Below, piece after piece: positions 45,769 to 56,129 of a DNA stretch of 64,000 bases. The notes below the pieces were generated by a model that was not told the origin of the DNA, did not search any database, and saw nothing but the letters and a program-made list of their open reading frames with translations. Made by a program: the position numbers and the translations under genes. The DNA is from Hordeum vulgare subsp. vulgare (lineage: Eukaryota; Streptophyta; Magnoliopsida; Poales; Poaceae), in contig NC_058524.1 in assembly GCF_904849725.1 (NCBI RefSeq), positions 29,761,001 through 29,825,000 of the forward strand, in the 5' to 3' direction. The stretch's first letter is position 1. Every line of letters starts with the position of its first letter.

Positions 45769-47421
45769 TGATACGTCTCAAACGTATCTATAATTTTTGA
45801 TGGTTTCACGATGTTATCTTGTCATCTTTGGATGTTTTATGTACCTTTTATATATTTTTTGGGACTAACTTATTAATTCAGTGCCAAGTGCCAGTTCCTG
45901 TTTTTCTGTGTTTTTGACTCTTTTCAGATCTGATTTTGGAATGGAGTCCAAACGGAATAAAAACCCCGAAATGATTTTTTCCCGAATGGAAGAAGATCTG
46001 GGGGCCTCTGGGCCAAGCCAGGTGGGCTCCAGGGAGCCCACAAGCTCCCACTCCGCCACCAGGGGGGAGGCGGCGGTGTCAGGGCTTGTGGCCTCCCTGG
46101 TCGCCCCCTGACCTAGATCCTTGGCCTATATATTCCTAAAAATTCAGCAAAAAATCAAGGGAGCCTCGAAAATACTTTTCCGCCGCCGCAAGCTTCCGTT
46201 TCCGCGAGATCTCATCTGGAGACCCTTCCCGGCGCACTGCCGGAGGGGACTTTGGAGTTGGAGGGCTTCTTCATCATCATCATCGCCCCTCCAATGACTC
46301 GTGAGTAGTTCACTTCAGACCTACGGGTCCGTAGTTAGTATCTAGATGGCTTCTTCTCTCTCTTGGATCTTCCATACAAAGTTCTCCATGATCTTCATGG
46401 AGATCTATCCGATGTAATCTTCTTTGGCGGTGTGTTTGTCGAGATCCGATGAATTGTCGATTTGTGATCAGATTATCTATGATATATATTTGAGTCTTTG
46501 CTGATTTCTTATATGCATGATTTCAAATCCTTGTAAGTCTCTCCGAGTCTTGGGTTTTGTTTGGCCAACTAGATCTACGATTCTTGCAATGGGAGAAGTG
46601 CTTGGTTTTGGGTTCTACCATGTGGTGACCTTTCCCAGTGACAGTAGGGGCAACAAGGCACACATTAAGTAGTTGCCATGAAGGGTAAAAAGATGGGGTT
46701 TTCATCGTTGGTTTGAGATTATCCCTCTACATCATGTCATCTTGCTTAAGGCGTTACTCTGTTCTTATGGACTTAATACACTAGATGCATGCTGGATAGC
46801 GGTCGACGTGTGGAGTAATAGTAGTAGATGCAGAAAGTATCGGTCCACTTGTTTTGGACGTGATGCATATAGATATAATCATTGCAAAGATATCGTCACG
46901 ACTTTGCGCGGTTCTATCAATTGCTTGACAGTAATTTGTTCACCCACCGTCTACTTGCTTTCATGAGAGAAGCCACTAGTAAAAACTACGGCCCCCGGGT
47001 CTATTCACATCCATCGTTTACACCTCCGCTTTTACTTTGCTTTGTTACTTTGTTGCTTTCAGTTCTCACTTGGCAAACAATCTATAAGGGATTGACAACC
47101 CCTTCATAGCGTTGGGAGCAAGCTTTTTGTGTTTGTGCAGGCTCTTGTGATACTCCTCCACTGGATCGATACCTTGGTTCTCAAACTGAGGGAAATACTT
47201 ACCACCGCTATGCTACATCACCCTTTCCGCTTGTAGGGCACACCAACGCAAGGCTTCAAGGCCACGGGGGAAATCCTTTGCATACTTGCCTAGGAAGTCC
47301 CTTAAGGCGTAGCCGCAGCAGAAGGATTCCTGGTGCCGTTGCTGAGGAGTATCAAGTAAAGCATTCTCCCGTCAACGTGCCTATTTCTGGCGCCATTGGA
47401 ATGTCTTTTCTTGCAGTAGCA
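45769..47421 (+). repeat. Gypsy2 left LTR
   Basis: 1653 bp, starts TGATACGTCTCAAACG, ends GCAGTAGCA. TATA box in GGCCTATATATTCC near 46120-46133. It is more diverged from the Gypsy1 LTRs than they are from each other and carries about 100 bp of extra sequence near its end. Confidence 0.85.
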
Positions 47422-47431
47422 GAAGTATTTC

Positions 47432-47449
47432 TAGCGCCGTTGCCGGGGA
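47432..47449 (+). other. Gypsy2 primer-binding site
   Basis: TAGCGCCGTTGCCGGGGA, the tRNA-Asp-type site with one change at the second base, eleven bases after the LTR end. Confidence 0.75.
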
Positions 47450-47668
47450 GGAGAAATAAAGATCTATCCAAGTAGGTCTCACAAACTCATCTCTTGCATT
47501 TACTTTTGTTGCCAGTTGCCCCTCATTTTTCTCTCCCCCACTTCACATTTGTCGTTTTCATTTGCCTTTCTCTTTTGCCTTTCTCCTTCGCCGTTTTCTT
47601 TTGCCTTTGCCGTTTCCCTTTGCCGGTTTTCTTGCTTGCTTGTGTGCTTGTTTGTTGTTGAAGTCATC

Positions 47669-49165
47669 ATGGCTGAAAACACCAAACTTTGCGACTTCTC
47701 GAGCACTAATAATAATGATTTTATTAGTACTGAAAGGTCGCCTGCTAGCAAAAAGGTGCACGCTATAGAAGAGATTAACTCGCTTAGTGCTAAGATGGAC
47801 GAGTTGATGAATTTGCTTGCTAGTAGAAACGCTACCGTAGATCCTAGTGACATGCCACTATCTTCTTTGATTGAGAGTAGCAACGCTAGTTTGGACGTGA
47901 ATTTTTTTGGTAGGAACAATTTTGGCAACAACAATGCTTTTAGAGGAAACTATGTTCCTAGGCCTTTTCCTAGTAACTCCTCTAACAATTATGGAAATTC
48001 CTAGAACAACACTTATGGAAATCACAACAAATTACCCTCTGATTTAGAGAGTAATATCAAAGAGTTCATTAACTCTCAAAAGATTTTCAATGCGTCCATA
48101 GAGGAAAAACTACTCAAAATAGACGATTTGGCCAAGAGCGTTGATAGGATGTCTTGTGATATTGATGCTTTGAAAGTTAGATGTGCTCCTCCCAAGGTCA
48201 ACTTGGATGAAACTTTGAAAGCTATGCGTATCTCCATGATTGAGAGCAAAGAATGAACCGCCCAAATTCGCGCTAGACATGAATGGTTTAAAAGGGTGCG
48301 TTCTAGTGATATAAATCACGAAGATCTTAAAGTGCTTGGTGTGTCTCCTCTTGCATCTTTGTTTTCGTGTGTCAAACCTACTTATGGAGGGGCTGGATAT
48401 GAATCCACTTTAGTTGAAAAACGCCCCAATGATTCGGAGACCACCTATCTTGATGATAAAGGTGTGGAGAGTGGAGTAGAAGAAGTCAAAATTTTAGGTA
48501 GTAATGAAACTCCCACTTTGGATTTCATGGAATTCAATTATGATAATTGCTCCTTGTTTGAATGCATTTCTTTGATGCAATCCATTGCAAACTCTCCACA
48601 TGCTTATAGCCAAAGCAAAGCCTTTACCACGCATATCGAAGATGCTATGATGAAATCTCTTCAAGAGAAGCTCGAACTAGAAGTCTCTATACCTAGAAAA
48701 CTTCATGATGAGTGGGAACCTACGATCGAAATCAAGATCAAAAACTATGAGTGCAATGCTTTGTGTGATTTCGGTGCTAGTGTTTCCGCGATTCCAAAGT
48801 ATTTATGTGATATTCTTGGTTTTCATGAGATTGAAGAGTGTTCTCTTAATTTTCATCTTGCGGATTCTACTGTCAAGAAACCCATGGGAAGGATCGATGA
48901 TGTTCTTATTGTTGCAAATAATAACTATGTACCCGTGGATTTCATTGTACTTGACATAGATTGCAAGCCTTCATGTCCCATTATTCTTGGTAGACCTTTC
49001 CTAAGGACTATTGGTGCTATCATCGATATGAAGGAAGGGAATATTAGATTTCAATTTCCTTTAAAGAAGGGCATGGAGAACTTTCCTAGAAAGAAAATAA
49101 GATTGCCTTATGAATCTATGATGAGGGCTACCTATGGTTTGAGCACCAAAGATGACTATATGTGA
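47669..49165 (+). pseudogene. Gypsy2 gag-protease with in-frame loss of the gag core
   Basis: Starts at ATG 47669 (MAENTKLCDFSSTN). After DFIST the frame passes straight to ERSPASKKVHAIEEI: 579 nt present in Gypsy1 (23191-23769), encoding the gag core, are absent. The frame is kept. The linker, coiled stretch and protease follow, with CNALCDFGASVSAIP and CPIILGRPFLRTIGA. Two in-frame stops break it (TAG 48002-48004 and TGA 48254-48256); all pieces lie in one frame to the TGA at 49163-49165. Protease active-site residues are intact. Without the gag core it could not form particles alone. Confidence 0.87.
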
Positions 49166-49957
49166 TTTCATCACCTTTTGCCTAGCTAAGGGCTTTAACA
49201 AAACCACTTGTTGGGAGGCAACCCAACGAATCTATCCTTTTTCTTTCTATTTTGTGTTTACCACACTTTCATAATTCTGTTATGATTGTGTTTTTTGTGT
49301 TTCTTTTTGCGTTTGTGCCAAGCAAAACCGTTATGATTAGTCTTGGGGATGATCGTTTGGTCATGCTGGAAAACACAGAAACTTTCTGCTCACGAAAAGA
49401 ATTTTCAGTTCTTTTCTGTATGACCTTTTGAGTTGATTGTTTTTGCTGCTGATTGCTACACAAATTCTTCAGACTGTCGTAATTGTTCAGAATTTTTGAA
49501 GTACCATAGGTATACGAAATATACAGATTGCTACAGACTGGTCTGCTGTTAACAGACTCTGTTTTTGTTGTGTTGGTTGCTTATTTTGATGAAACTATGG
49601 ATAGTATCGGGGGGTATTAGCCATGGAAGATTGAAAGTACAGTAACCCAACATCAGCACAAGTAGAATTTAAGTTTGCTACAGTACCTAAAGAAGTGGTG
49701 GTTTGCTTTCTTGTACTAATGTTATCACGAGTTTCTGTTTAAGTTTCGTGTTGTGAAGTTTTCAAGTTTTGGGTGAAGTTCTTATGGACAAAGAGATAAA
49801 GAGTGGCAAGAGCTCAAGATTGGGGATGCCCAAGGCACCCCAAGAGATTCAAGGATGCCGTAAAAGCCTAAGCTTGGGGATGCCCCGGGAAGGCATCCCC
49901 TCTCTCGTCTTCAATCCATCGGTAACGTTACTTGGGGCTATATTTTTATTCACCACA
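49166..49957. other. Gypsy2 3' non-coding region up to the E2 junction
   Basis: Conserved with 33956-34748 of Gypsy1, including the TTGGGAGGCAACCCAA stem (near 49211), a TTGGGGATGCCCAAGG stem (near 49831) and GGGGATGCC/GGCATCCCC (49876-49900). It ends TTCACCACA at the CACTA junction. Confidence 0.75.
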
Positions 49958-50260
49958 CACTACTCGAAAACAGTTTTTTGCCATCCGCCTAATCTTTGCC
50001 GTCTGCTAGCTGATGGCAAAGAGTGTCTTTGCCGTCAGCTTCAGCAAAACAGACGACAAAGCACAGGCTGATGGCATAAAGTCTTTTTGCCATCTGTCAC
50101 ATCTTTGTCGTCTGCTAGCGGACGGCAAAGAGTCCAGAGGCAGACGACAAAGATATAGATAGGCCCACCTGACCGCGGGGTGGCTAGGTCAAACTGGAGT
50201 CGGACCTTTGCCGTCTGCTAGTGGACGACAAAGAGTCCGGAGGCAGACCGCAATGCTCTA
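49958..50260 (+). repeat. E2 terminal and subterminal repeats
   Basis: TTTGCCGTCTGCTAG and GACGGCAAAGAGT motifs alternate in both orientations (for example 49996, 50024, 50112, 50208), likely binding sites for the element's own protein. They match those of E1 at 4725-5039. Confidence 0.85.
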
Positions 50261-50269
50261 ACAACGTTA

Positions 50270-50660
50270 ACGGCTCCTTCCCCCCACCCTGCCCCTCTCT
50301 CTCTGTGTAACGGTCACCCCGCGCGCCCCTCTCTCTCTCCCCACCCCGCGCACCCCTCTCTCTGTAACGGCCGCCGCCACCACCGTCGCGCCGCCGCCCC
50401 CGTCGCATCGCCGCCCCTGTCGCCCCCGCCGCCGCCCCTGTCGCCCCCCCTGCCGCCCCTGTCGCCTCTGTCGCCCCCCCCTGCCGCCCCTGTCGCCTCT
50501 GTCGCCCCCGCCGCCACCCCTCTCTCTCTCTCCCCACCTCGCCCCAGCTGCCGCTGCCGCACCACTGTCGCGCCGCCGCCCCGCCACCCCCAACACCCCG
50601 GCCCCTCCACAGCCGCCCCTCCCGGTGAGCCCCCACACCCCCACCCCACCCCCCACCCGC
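50270..50660. repeat. E2 GC-rich leader
   Basis: CCGCCGCC, GTCGCC and CCCCTCTCTCTC repeats. Minus-strand open frames here are Gly/Arg-rich artefacts. Confidence 0.7.
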
Positions 50661-50785
50661 ATTATTTTTTTAGTAGTTTTATTATTTTTAGTAGTTTTAG
50701 TAGTTGTTATTGTTAGTAGTTTTAGTGGTAGATTTAGTTAGGTTAGTAGTTTTAGTTAGGTTAGTTAGTTAGCTTGGTTAGTTAG

Positions 50786-51540
50786 GTGGAGGAGGAGAAG
50801 AGGAGAAGAGGAGGAGGAGGAGGACAAGAAGAGGAGGAGAAGAAGAGGAGTAGGAGGAGGAGGCGGAGAAGAAAAATAAGAAGAAGAAGAAGAAGAAGAA
50901 GAGGAGACGAAAAAAATAAGAAGGAGAAGAAGAAGAAGAAGAAGAAGAAGAGAAGAAAAAAAATAAGAAGGAGAAGAAGTAAAGAAGAAGAGAAGAAGAG
51001 AATATGAAAAAAATAAGAAGGAGAAGAAGAGAAAAAAAGAAGAAGAAGTTGATTTTTTATTGTTTGGTATTTAGTGGTAGCTAGATTCTTTTTTAGTTAC
51101 TTAGTGGTAGATTCTGTTTTTGTTATAGTGGTAGATTCTGTTTTTGTTATTTTTTTGCTGTTTAGTGCTATCTAGGTTTAGCGATAGGTTTAGTTAGCTT
51201 GGTTAGTTAGGTTAGTTAGTTAGTTAGCTTAATAGAAGGAATAGGAAGAAGAAGAAGAGGAGGAGGAGGAGAAGAGGAGAGGAGGAGGAGGAGGAGGAGA
51301 AGAAGAAGAAGAAGAAGAAGAAGAAGAAGAAGAAGAAGAAGAATAGGAGGAGGAGAAGACAAAAATAAGAAGGAGAAGCAGAAAAGAAGAAGAAAAGAAG
51401 AGAAGAAGAAGAGAAGAAAAGAAGAAGAATACCTTCTCCTCCTCCTTCTTCTCCTCCTTCTTCTCCTCCTCCTCCTTCTCCTTCTTCTTGATTTCTTCTT
51501 CTTCTTCTCCTCCTCCTCTTTCTTCTCCTCTATCTTATTC
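50786..51540. repeat. E2 purine-rich (GAA/GGA) tract turning to pyrimidine-rich
   Basis: Almost pure A/G from 50786 to about 51430, interrupted by T-rich AT sequence with TTAGTTAG repeats at 51048-51235, then CT-rich from 51430 to 51535. It corresponds to 3795-4127 in E1. Confidence 0.85.
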
Positions 51541-51670
51541 TCGTGACCTTATTTTCCCCAACAATGAGATAATTAGCCCATTTAGCTACAAAATGGCATA
51601 AAAACCTTGGTTAGATCATGAATATTCTATTCTTAACTTGTTTTCCTCTAAAATGACATAATTAGAATAT
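51541..51670 (+). repeat. Single 5' copy of the E2 tandem-repeat core
   Basis: Shares CCCCAACAATGA, ATAATTAGCCCATTTAGCT, CCTTGGTTAG, CATGAATATT and CTTGTTTTCCTCTAAAATG in the same order as each unit of the array at 58590-64000, but stands alone upstream of the transposase. Confidence 0.85.
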
Positions 51671-51901
51671 TTGTGTTGATCGGGTGGATTTAAATGTGAT
51701 TGTTGTCTCGTCGCTGTGAGGTCTGGTGTGCGAAGACCTGCCCGTGCGTTGTACGAGCTCCGCCCCTGCATTTGTGGGTCAGTACAAATTTCATCTCCTC
51801 CTCGCCCCTTCATTTACTGTGGCTCGGTTTCCGGATGAAACTTTCTAGATTTAGGTAATTCAATTAATTTATCAGTATGCGTGACCAGTATGCATCTCCC
51901 G

Positions 51902-51965
51902 TTCGAATGGGCGACATCTATAAATATGCATGTCTTTGCATATTTATAACCGCCATCCTTTCGAA
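51902..51965. promoter_or_regulatory. TATA palindrome, possible bidirectional core promoter (E2)
   Basis: TTCGAA (51902-51907 and 51960-51965) bounds TATAAATATGCA (51919-51930) and TGCATATTTATA (51937-51948) around a 6-bp centre. The design and spacing are the same as at 3002-3065 in E1. The plus-strand box would start transcription near 51950, about 390 bp before the transposase ATG. Confidence 0.6.
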
Positions 51966-51989
51966 TTGTCCAACATTATCCATGGACAG

Positions 51990-52205
51990 CCCGAGTATGT
52001 GTAGATTGGGTTCGTTTTCCCGTATGCTGTGCTCTGGATCCGATGCGGAATTTCGTCAGTGCCTCCCTGTTGTTCTCCGGATGCACATCCTCTCTGTTTA
52101 TTGCCGAGACGTGTATCAGGAGAACAGCGGAGAGGTGCTGCTGAAATTTTGCGTTGGATCCGGAGCAGAGCATGGGAAAACGAACCCAATCTACACATAC
52201 TCGGG
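51990..52205 (+). repeat. Conserved 216-bp inverted repeat in the E2 transposase leader
   Basis: Begins CCCGAGTATGTGTAGATTGG and ends with its complement. The arms pair imperfectly (about four bases in five by eye) around a centre near 52100. It ends 137 bp before the transposase ATG, as in E1. Confidence 0.85.
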
Positions 52206-52342
52206 TGGGATTAGGACCTATCTTTACCTATTAGCGTGTAGGTTGCTTGAATGTAATAAAAATGGCGAACCTGATTAACCGATGAATATAAATGCTAAAT
52301 TATATATAAATATATTTCTCCTGTCTTTAGTAGCTATGCAAG

Positions 52343-55300
52343 ATGAGTGATCGTGCGTGGATGTATACCGGTCACCCTAGTCAGAAAGAGATGATGAAAG
52401 AATGGTTTGTAAAAACAAAGGAATTTGTGAAAGCCGCATTCACAAATGGCCAGGAAAGAAACTATTGCCCCTGTCCTGGATGCGACAACTATAAAAAGAC
52501 GACAGAGGCTGTAATGATTAAACACCTGCAGAGGTGGGGTTTTAAGCCTAATTATACGGTGTGGACATTTCATGGTGAGTCTATACAACGCACAAGATCT
52601 GAGGTGGTCCGTCGTCGCACGGACGAGCATGGTACCGGGATCGAAGACATGGTGCAAGACTTTGATGATGCTCGGGATTCGGAAGATGAGATGGAGGAAT
52701 CTACAAAGGCCTTTTATTAAATGTTGGAGTCTTCAAAATGTCCTCTCCATGAGCACACTGAGCTCTGTCAGCTGGATGCAATTGCACAAGTAATGGCTCT
52801 GAAGGCTCAGTTCAACTTGGGAAGAGAATGCTACGACGCGATGATGACACTATTTGGACGTTTCCTACCCAAAGGCCATGTCATGCCTGCAAACCTGTAC
52901 CAGTCGGACAAAATACTTCGTGTACTTAAGATGCCCTATGAGAAGATAGATGCATGTGAGAAAGGATGTGTCTTATTTAGGAAGGAGTATGCACACTTGG
53001 ACTATTGTCCCAATTGTGAGTCTTGTAGGTATCTTGTGGTAGACAACGGTATGGGTGAGAAGAGGCAGACCAAAATCGCAGTTAGTGTTCTTCGGTATAT
53101 GCCAATCGTACTAAGACTTCAACGTCTTTTCATGGTCGAAGAGACAGCCAGACAGATGACATGGCACAAATTGGGCAAAAGAACCGAACTAGATGCGGAT
53201 GGGAATAAGATGATGGTACACACATCGGATGGGGAAGCGTGGAAACATTTCGATGGATTGCATCACGATAAAGCGGCAGATCCAAGGAATCCTCGAGTCT
53301 GCGCCACAACGGATGGTTTTAATCCCTTCGGCATGACGGCAACCCAATACAGTTGTTGGCCTGTATTTGTCATTCCACTCAATCTCCCCCCCCGGGCAGA
53401 TTATGCAAAGAAAGAACATATTTCTGACGTTGATAATTCCAGGACCCAATTATCCGGGGAAGAATATGAATTTGTACCTACAACCGCTTAAGGATGAATT
53501 GGAAGAAACTTGGGATAATGGGGTCAAGACATACGATGCCGCTAGAAAAGAAAACTTCAAAATGCATGTGTGATACATGTACTCTATGCATGACTTGCCA
53601 GCGTATGCGCTATTCTCTGGATGGTGTGTGCATGGAAGGTTCCCGTGCCCCCAATGCAAGGCAGCTCTTCAGTTTCATTGGTTGCAGGAGGGTCGGAAGT
53701 ATTCTTTTTTTTGACTTGCATAGACAGTTCCTGGATCCTGACCATCAGTTCAGAAAAGACAAGAAGAACTTTACGAAAGGTAAAGTTGTCAAAAACTTGG
53801 CACCACCTGCGTTCACAGGCCAACAGATCCTGGATCAGTTAAACGCCCTCGAGCCTGATCCAGAGCGTCCAGGGTATTTCAAGGGGTATAATTCAAAACA
53901 TGCCTGGACTCACAAGCCATGCTTCTGGGATCTGCCTTACTTCAAAGACCTCCTTCTTCCACACAATATTGACATGAGGCACACTGAAAAGAATATCGGA
54001 GAGGCTATTTTTGGTACATTGTTCGACATAGATGGGAAGACAAAGGATAATATTAAGGCTAGAGTTGATCAGGAGACACTATGTCATAGACCGTTACAAA
54101 ACATGCGAGAAGGCAAAGGAAAGCAGAAGTGGTCGAAGCCAAAGGCCTGGTTCAATCTTGGAAGGCCAGCTATGAGGGAAATTATCTTGTGGGTCAAAAT
54201 GCACTTGATGTTCCCCGATGGGTACGCAGCGAATCTAAAGAGGGGAGCGAGTCTTGAAAAAATAAAAACCTTTGGTCTCAAGAGTCATGATTGGCACATA
54301 TGGCTAGAGCGGGTAATGCCGGTGATGTTACGTGGCTTTATTCCTGAGGATGAATGGCTAGTACTGGCAGAGCTGAGCTATTTCTTCCGTGTTCTTTGTG
54401 CGAAAGAATTGTCGCCTCGCGTGGTAGAAGACTTGGAGGAGTTTGCACCGGAGTTGTTGTGCAAGTTAGAGAAGATCTTTCCACCGGGCTTCTTTAATCC
54501 AATGCAGCATTTGATTTTACATCTACCGACCGAGGCAAGATTGGGTGGGCCCGTGCAAGATCATTGGTGCTATGCAACTGAGAGGATCCAGAAGACCCTT
54601 CGATCTAAATGTAAAAATAAGCGTAGAATTGAAGCATCGATGGCTGAGGCATTCATTACTGAGGAGGTGGCAAACTTTGTGACAGCACACTACGAAGCCA
54701 AAAATTATCATTTGCATAATCCGAAGCCTCGGCACAATGATGCAGACCCTAAAAAAGGTGGGTCCAACCTCAGCCTATTCAAAGGGAAGCTCGCACCAGC
54801 CGGTGCTTCAAAACCAATAACGTTGGATGTCGAAGAATGGCGGAACATTTCATTGTATATCTTCAACAACCTAACAAAAGTGCGGCCGTACATCGAGTGA
54901 GTTCTCGGCATATTTTCCCGTAACTTCTAATTCATTTGAACTGCTCTTATTCCCAGATATTTCAAACAGCCGTTACGTCGTCAAATTCTCGGATGGAGCG
55001 GTGATCGAAAATGATTCCGTCGAAGAGTATGAGCTTCTGTTAAAGACAGGAGGCGGCTATCCCGGTTTCATCTCTTGGTTCAAACAAACGGTAATTATCA
55101 ATAATGGACCATTTCATTCTTGGTCTAACTTGCGGCTAATGCAACAACTGTTTCGTATTAAACTTGTAGGCTAATTCAGAGTCTATGGACGCCGAATTGA
55201 GACAAGTCGCTAATGGTTTTGACTATAAGGTCCGTTCATTTGAAAAATATAACATCAACGGGTATCTCTTTCGTACCTTTGGCAAAGAGCTATCTATGCC

Positions 55301-55985
55301 CGACTGGAAATCTACAAATTGTGGTGTCTCTGCTATCGGCGAAGGTGTTATCGAGTATTATGGAAGAGTTGAAGCATTTCATGAACTTCAATTCTATGGT
55401 GAAAACCCACCGAACGTCGTAGTCTTCAAATGTTATTGGTTCCAACCGAAAAAGACTAGAAGGACTCATGAACATATAGGACTAGTCGAAATCAATCCAA
55501 ACACCCATTTAGATGTTCCCGATGTCTATATTATGGCTCAAAAGGCGACCCAAGTTTTCTATCTACCATGGGCATGCCAAACGGATAAGAATCTGGAAGG
55601 TTGGTATGTTGTTTATGAAGTGCCGCCACATGTCAGACCACCTGTCCCAACTGAACAGGATTATGAACCTCACATTAACCCAGACACATATGATGGAGAA
55701 TTCTTCCAAGAAACACGTCTTTCCAAGAAACGTTTCAAGAACTGTTGTGCTTGACCCAAGAACATGGAAGTAGACAGCGACAATGAATCCGACTCCAGCC
55801 TTGAGCCGGAACCAGAAGACCTGGAACTCGTAGAGGTTATTGATGCGGATGACCTCTCAATGCTTCAACGATTAAAGGAAGGCCTTTCACAACTTCACGC
55901 CGTTGAACCCGACGAGCATGTCATTCATGAAGACATGCGTGATAGTGATGATGATGATGATGCATTTATTGATGATGATTATTAG
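52343..55985 (+). pseudogene. CACTA transposase (Tnp2 type), three exons, heavily broken
   Basis: Exon 1 (52343-54896) starts MSDRAWMYTGHPSQK, with the transposase-associated domain, Tnp2 core and DUF4218-like region. Exon 2 is 54957-55090. Exon 3 is 55170-55985, with MDAELRQVANGFDYKVRSF and HIGLVEIN of the DUF4216-like region and an acidic tail (DSDDDDDAFIDDDY). Lesions visible against E1 are a TAA at 52718 (Glu in E1), one extra C in the C-run at 53386-53393, a TGA at 53571 (Trp in E1), and one extra T in the T-run near 53705. The frame also changes near 55010, 55735 and 55775. Intron ends are GTGAGT..CCCAG and GTAATT..TGTAG. It is clearly non-functional. Confidence 0.9.
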
Positions 55986-56129
55986 TTTGTAAGATTCACA
56001 ACTTAAATTATATATATTTTAATCTTTATTATTCATGTACATATTATTATTCATGTCAGTTATTCAATTTTTTTATGTTGTACTAATTTCTTTTAATCTT
56101 TATCATGGCAGGTCACCAGGTGTGGAAAG

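Larger units (their letters stand above)
45769..49957 (+). mobile_element. Gypsy2, second copy of the gag-protease gypsy family, 3' part displaced
   Basis: The left LTR, primer site and gag-protease gene match Gypsy1 in order and sequence. At 49957 the sequence stops matching Gypsy1 (position 34748) because CACTA element E2 is inserted. The remaining 3' region and right LTR would lie beyond E2, outside the window. Confidence 0.88.

Noticed and set aside
50184..50662. Minus-strand Gly/Arg-rich frames of 111-150 codons
   Set aside because: Simple GC-rich repeats in the CACTA leader, open in several frames.
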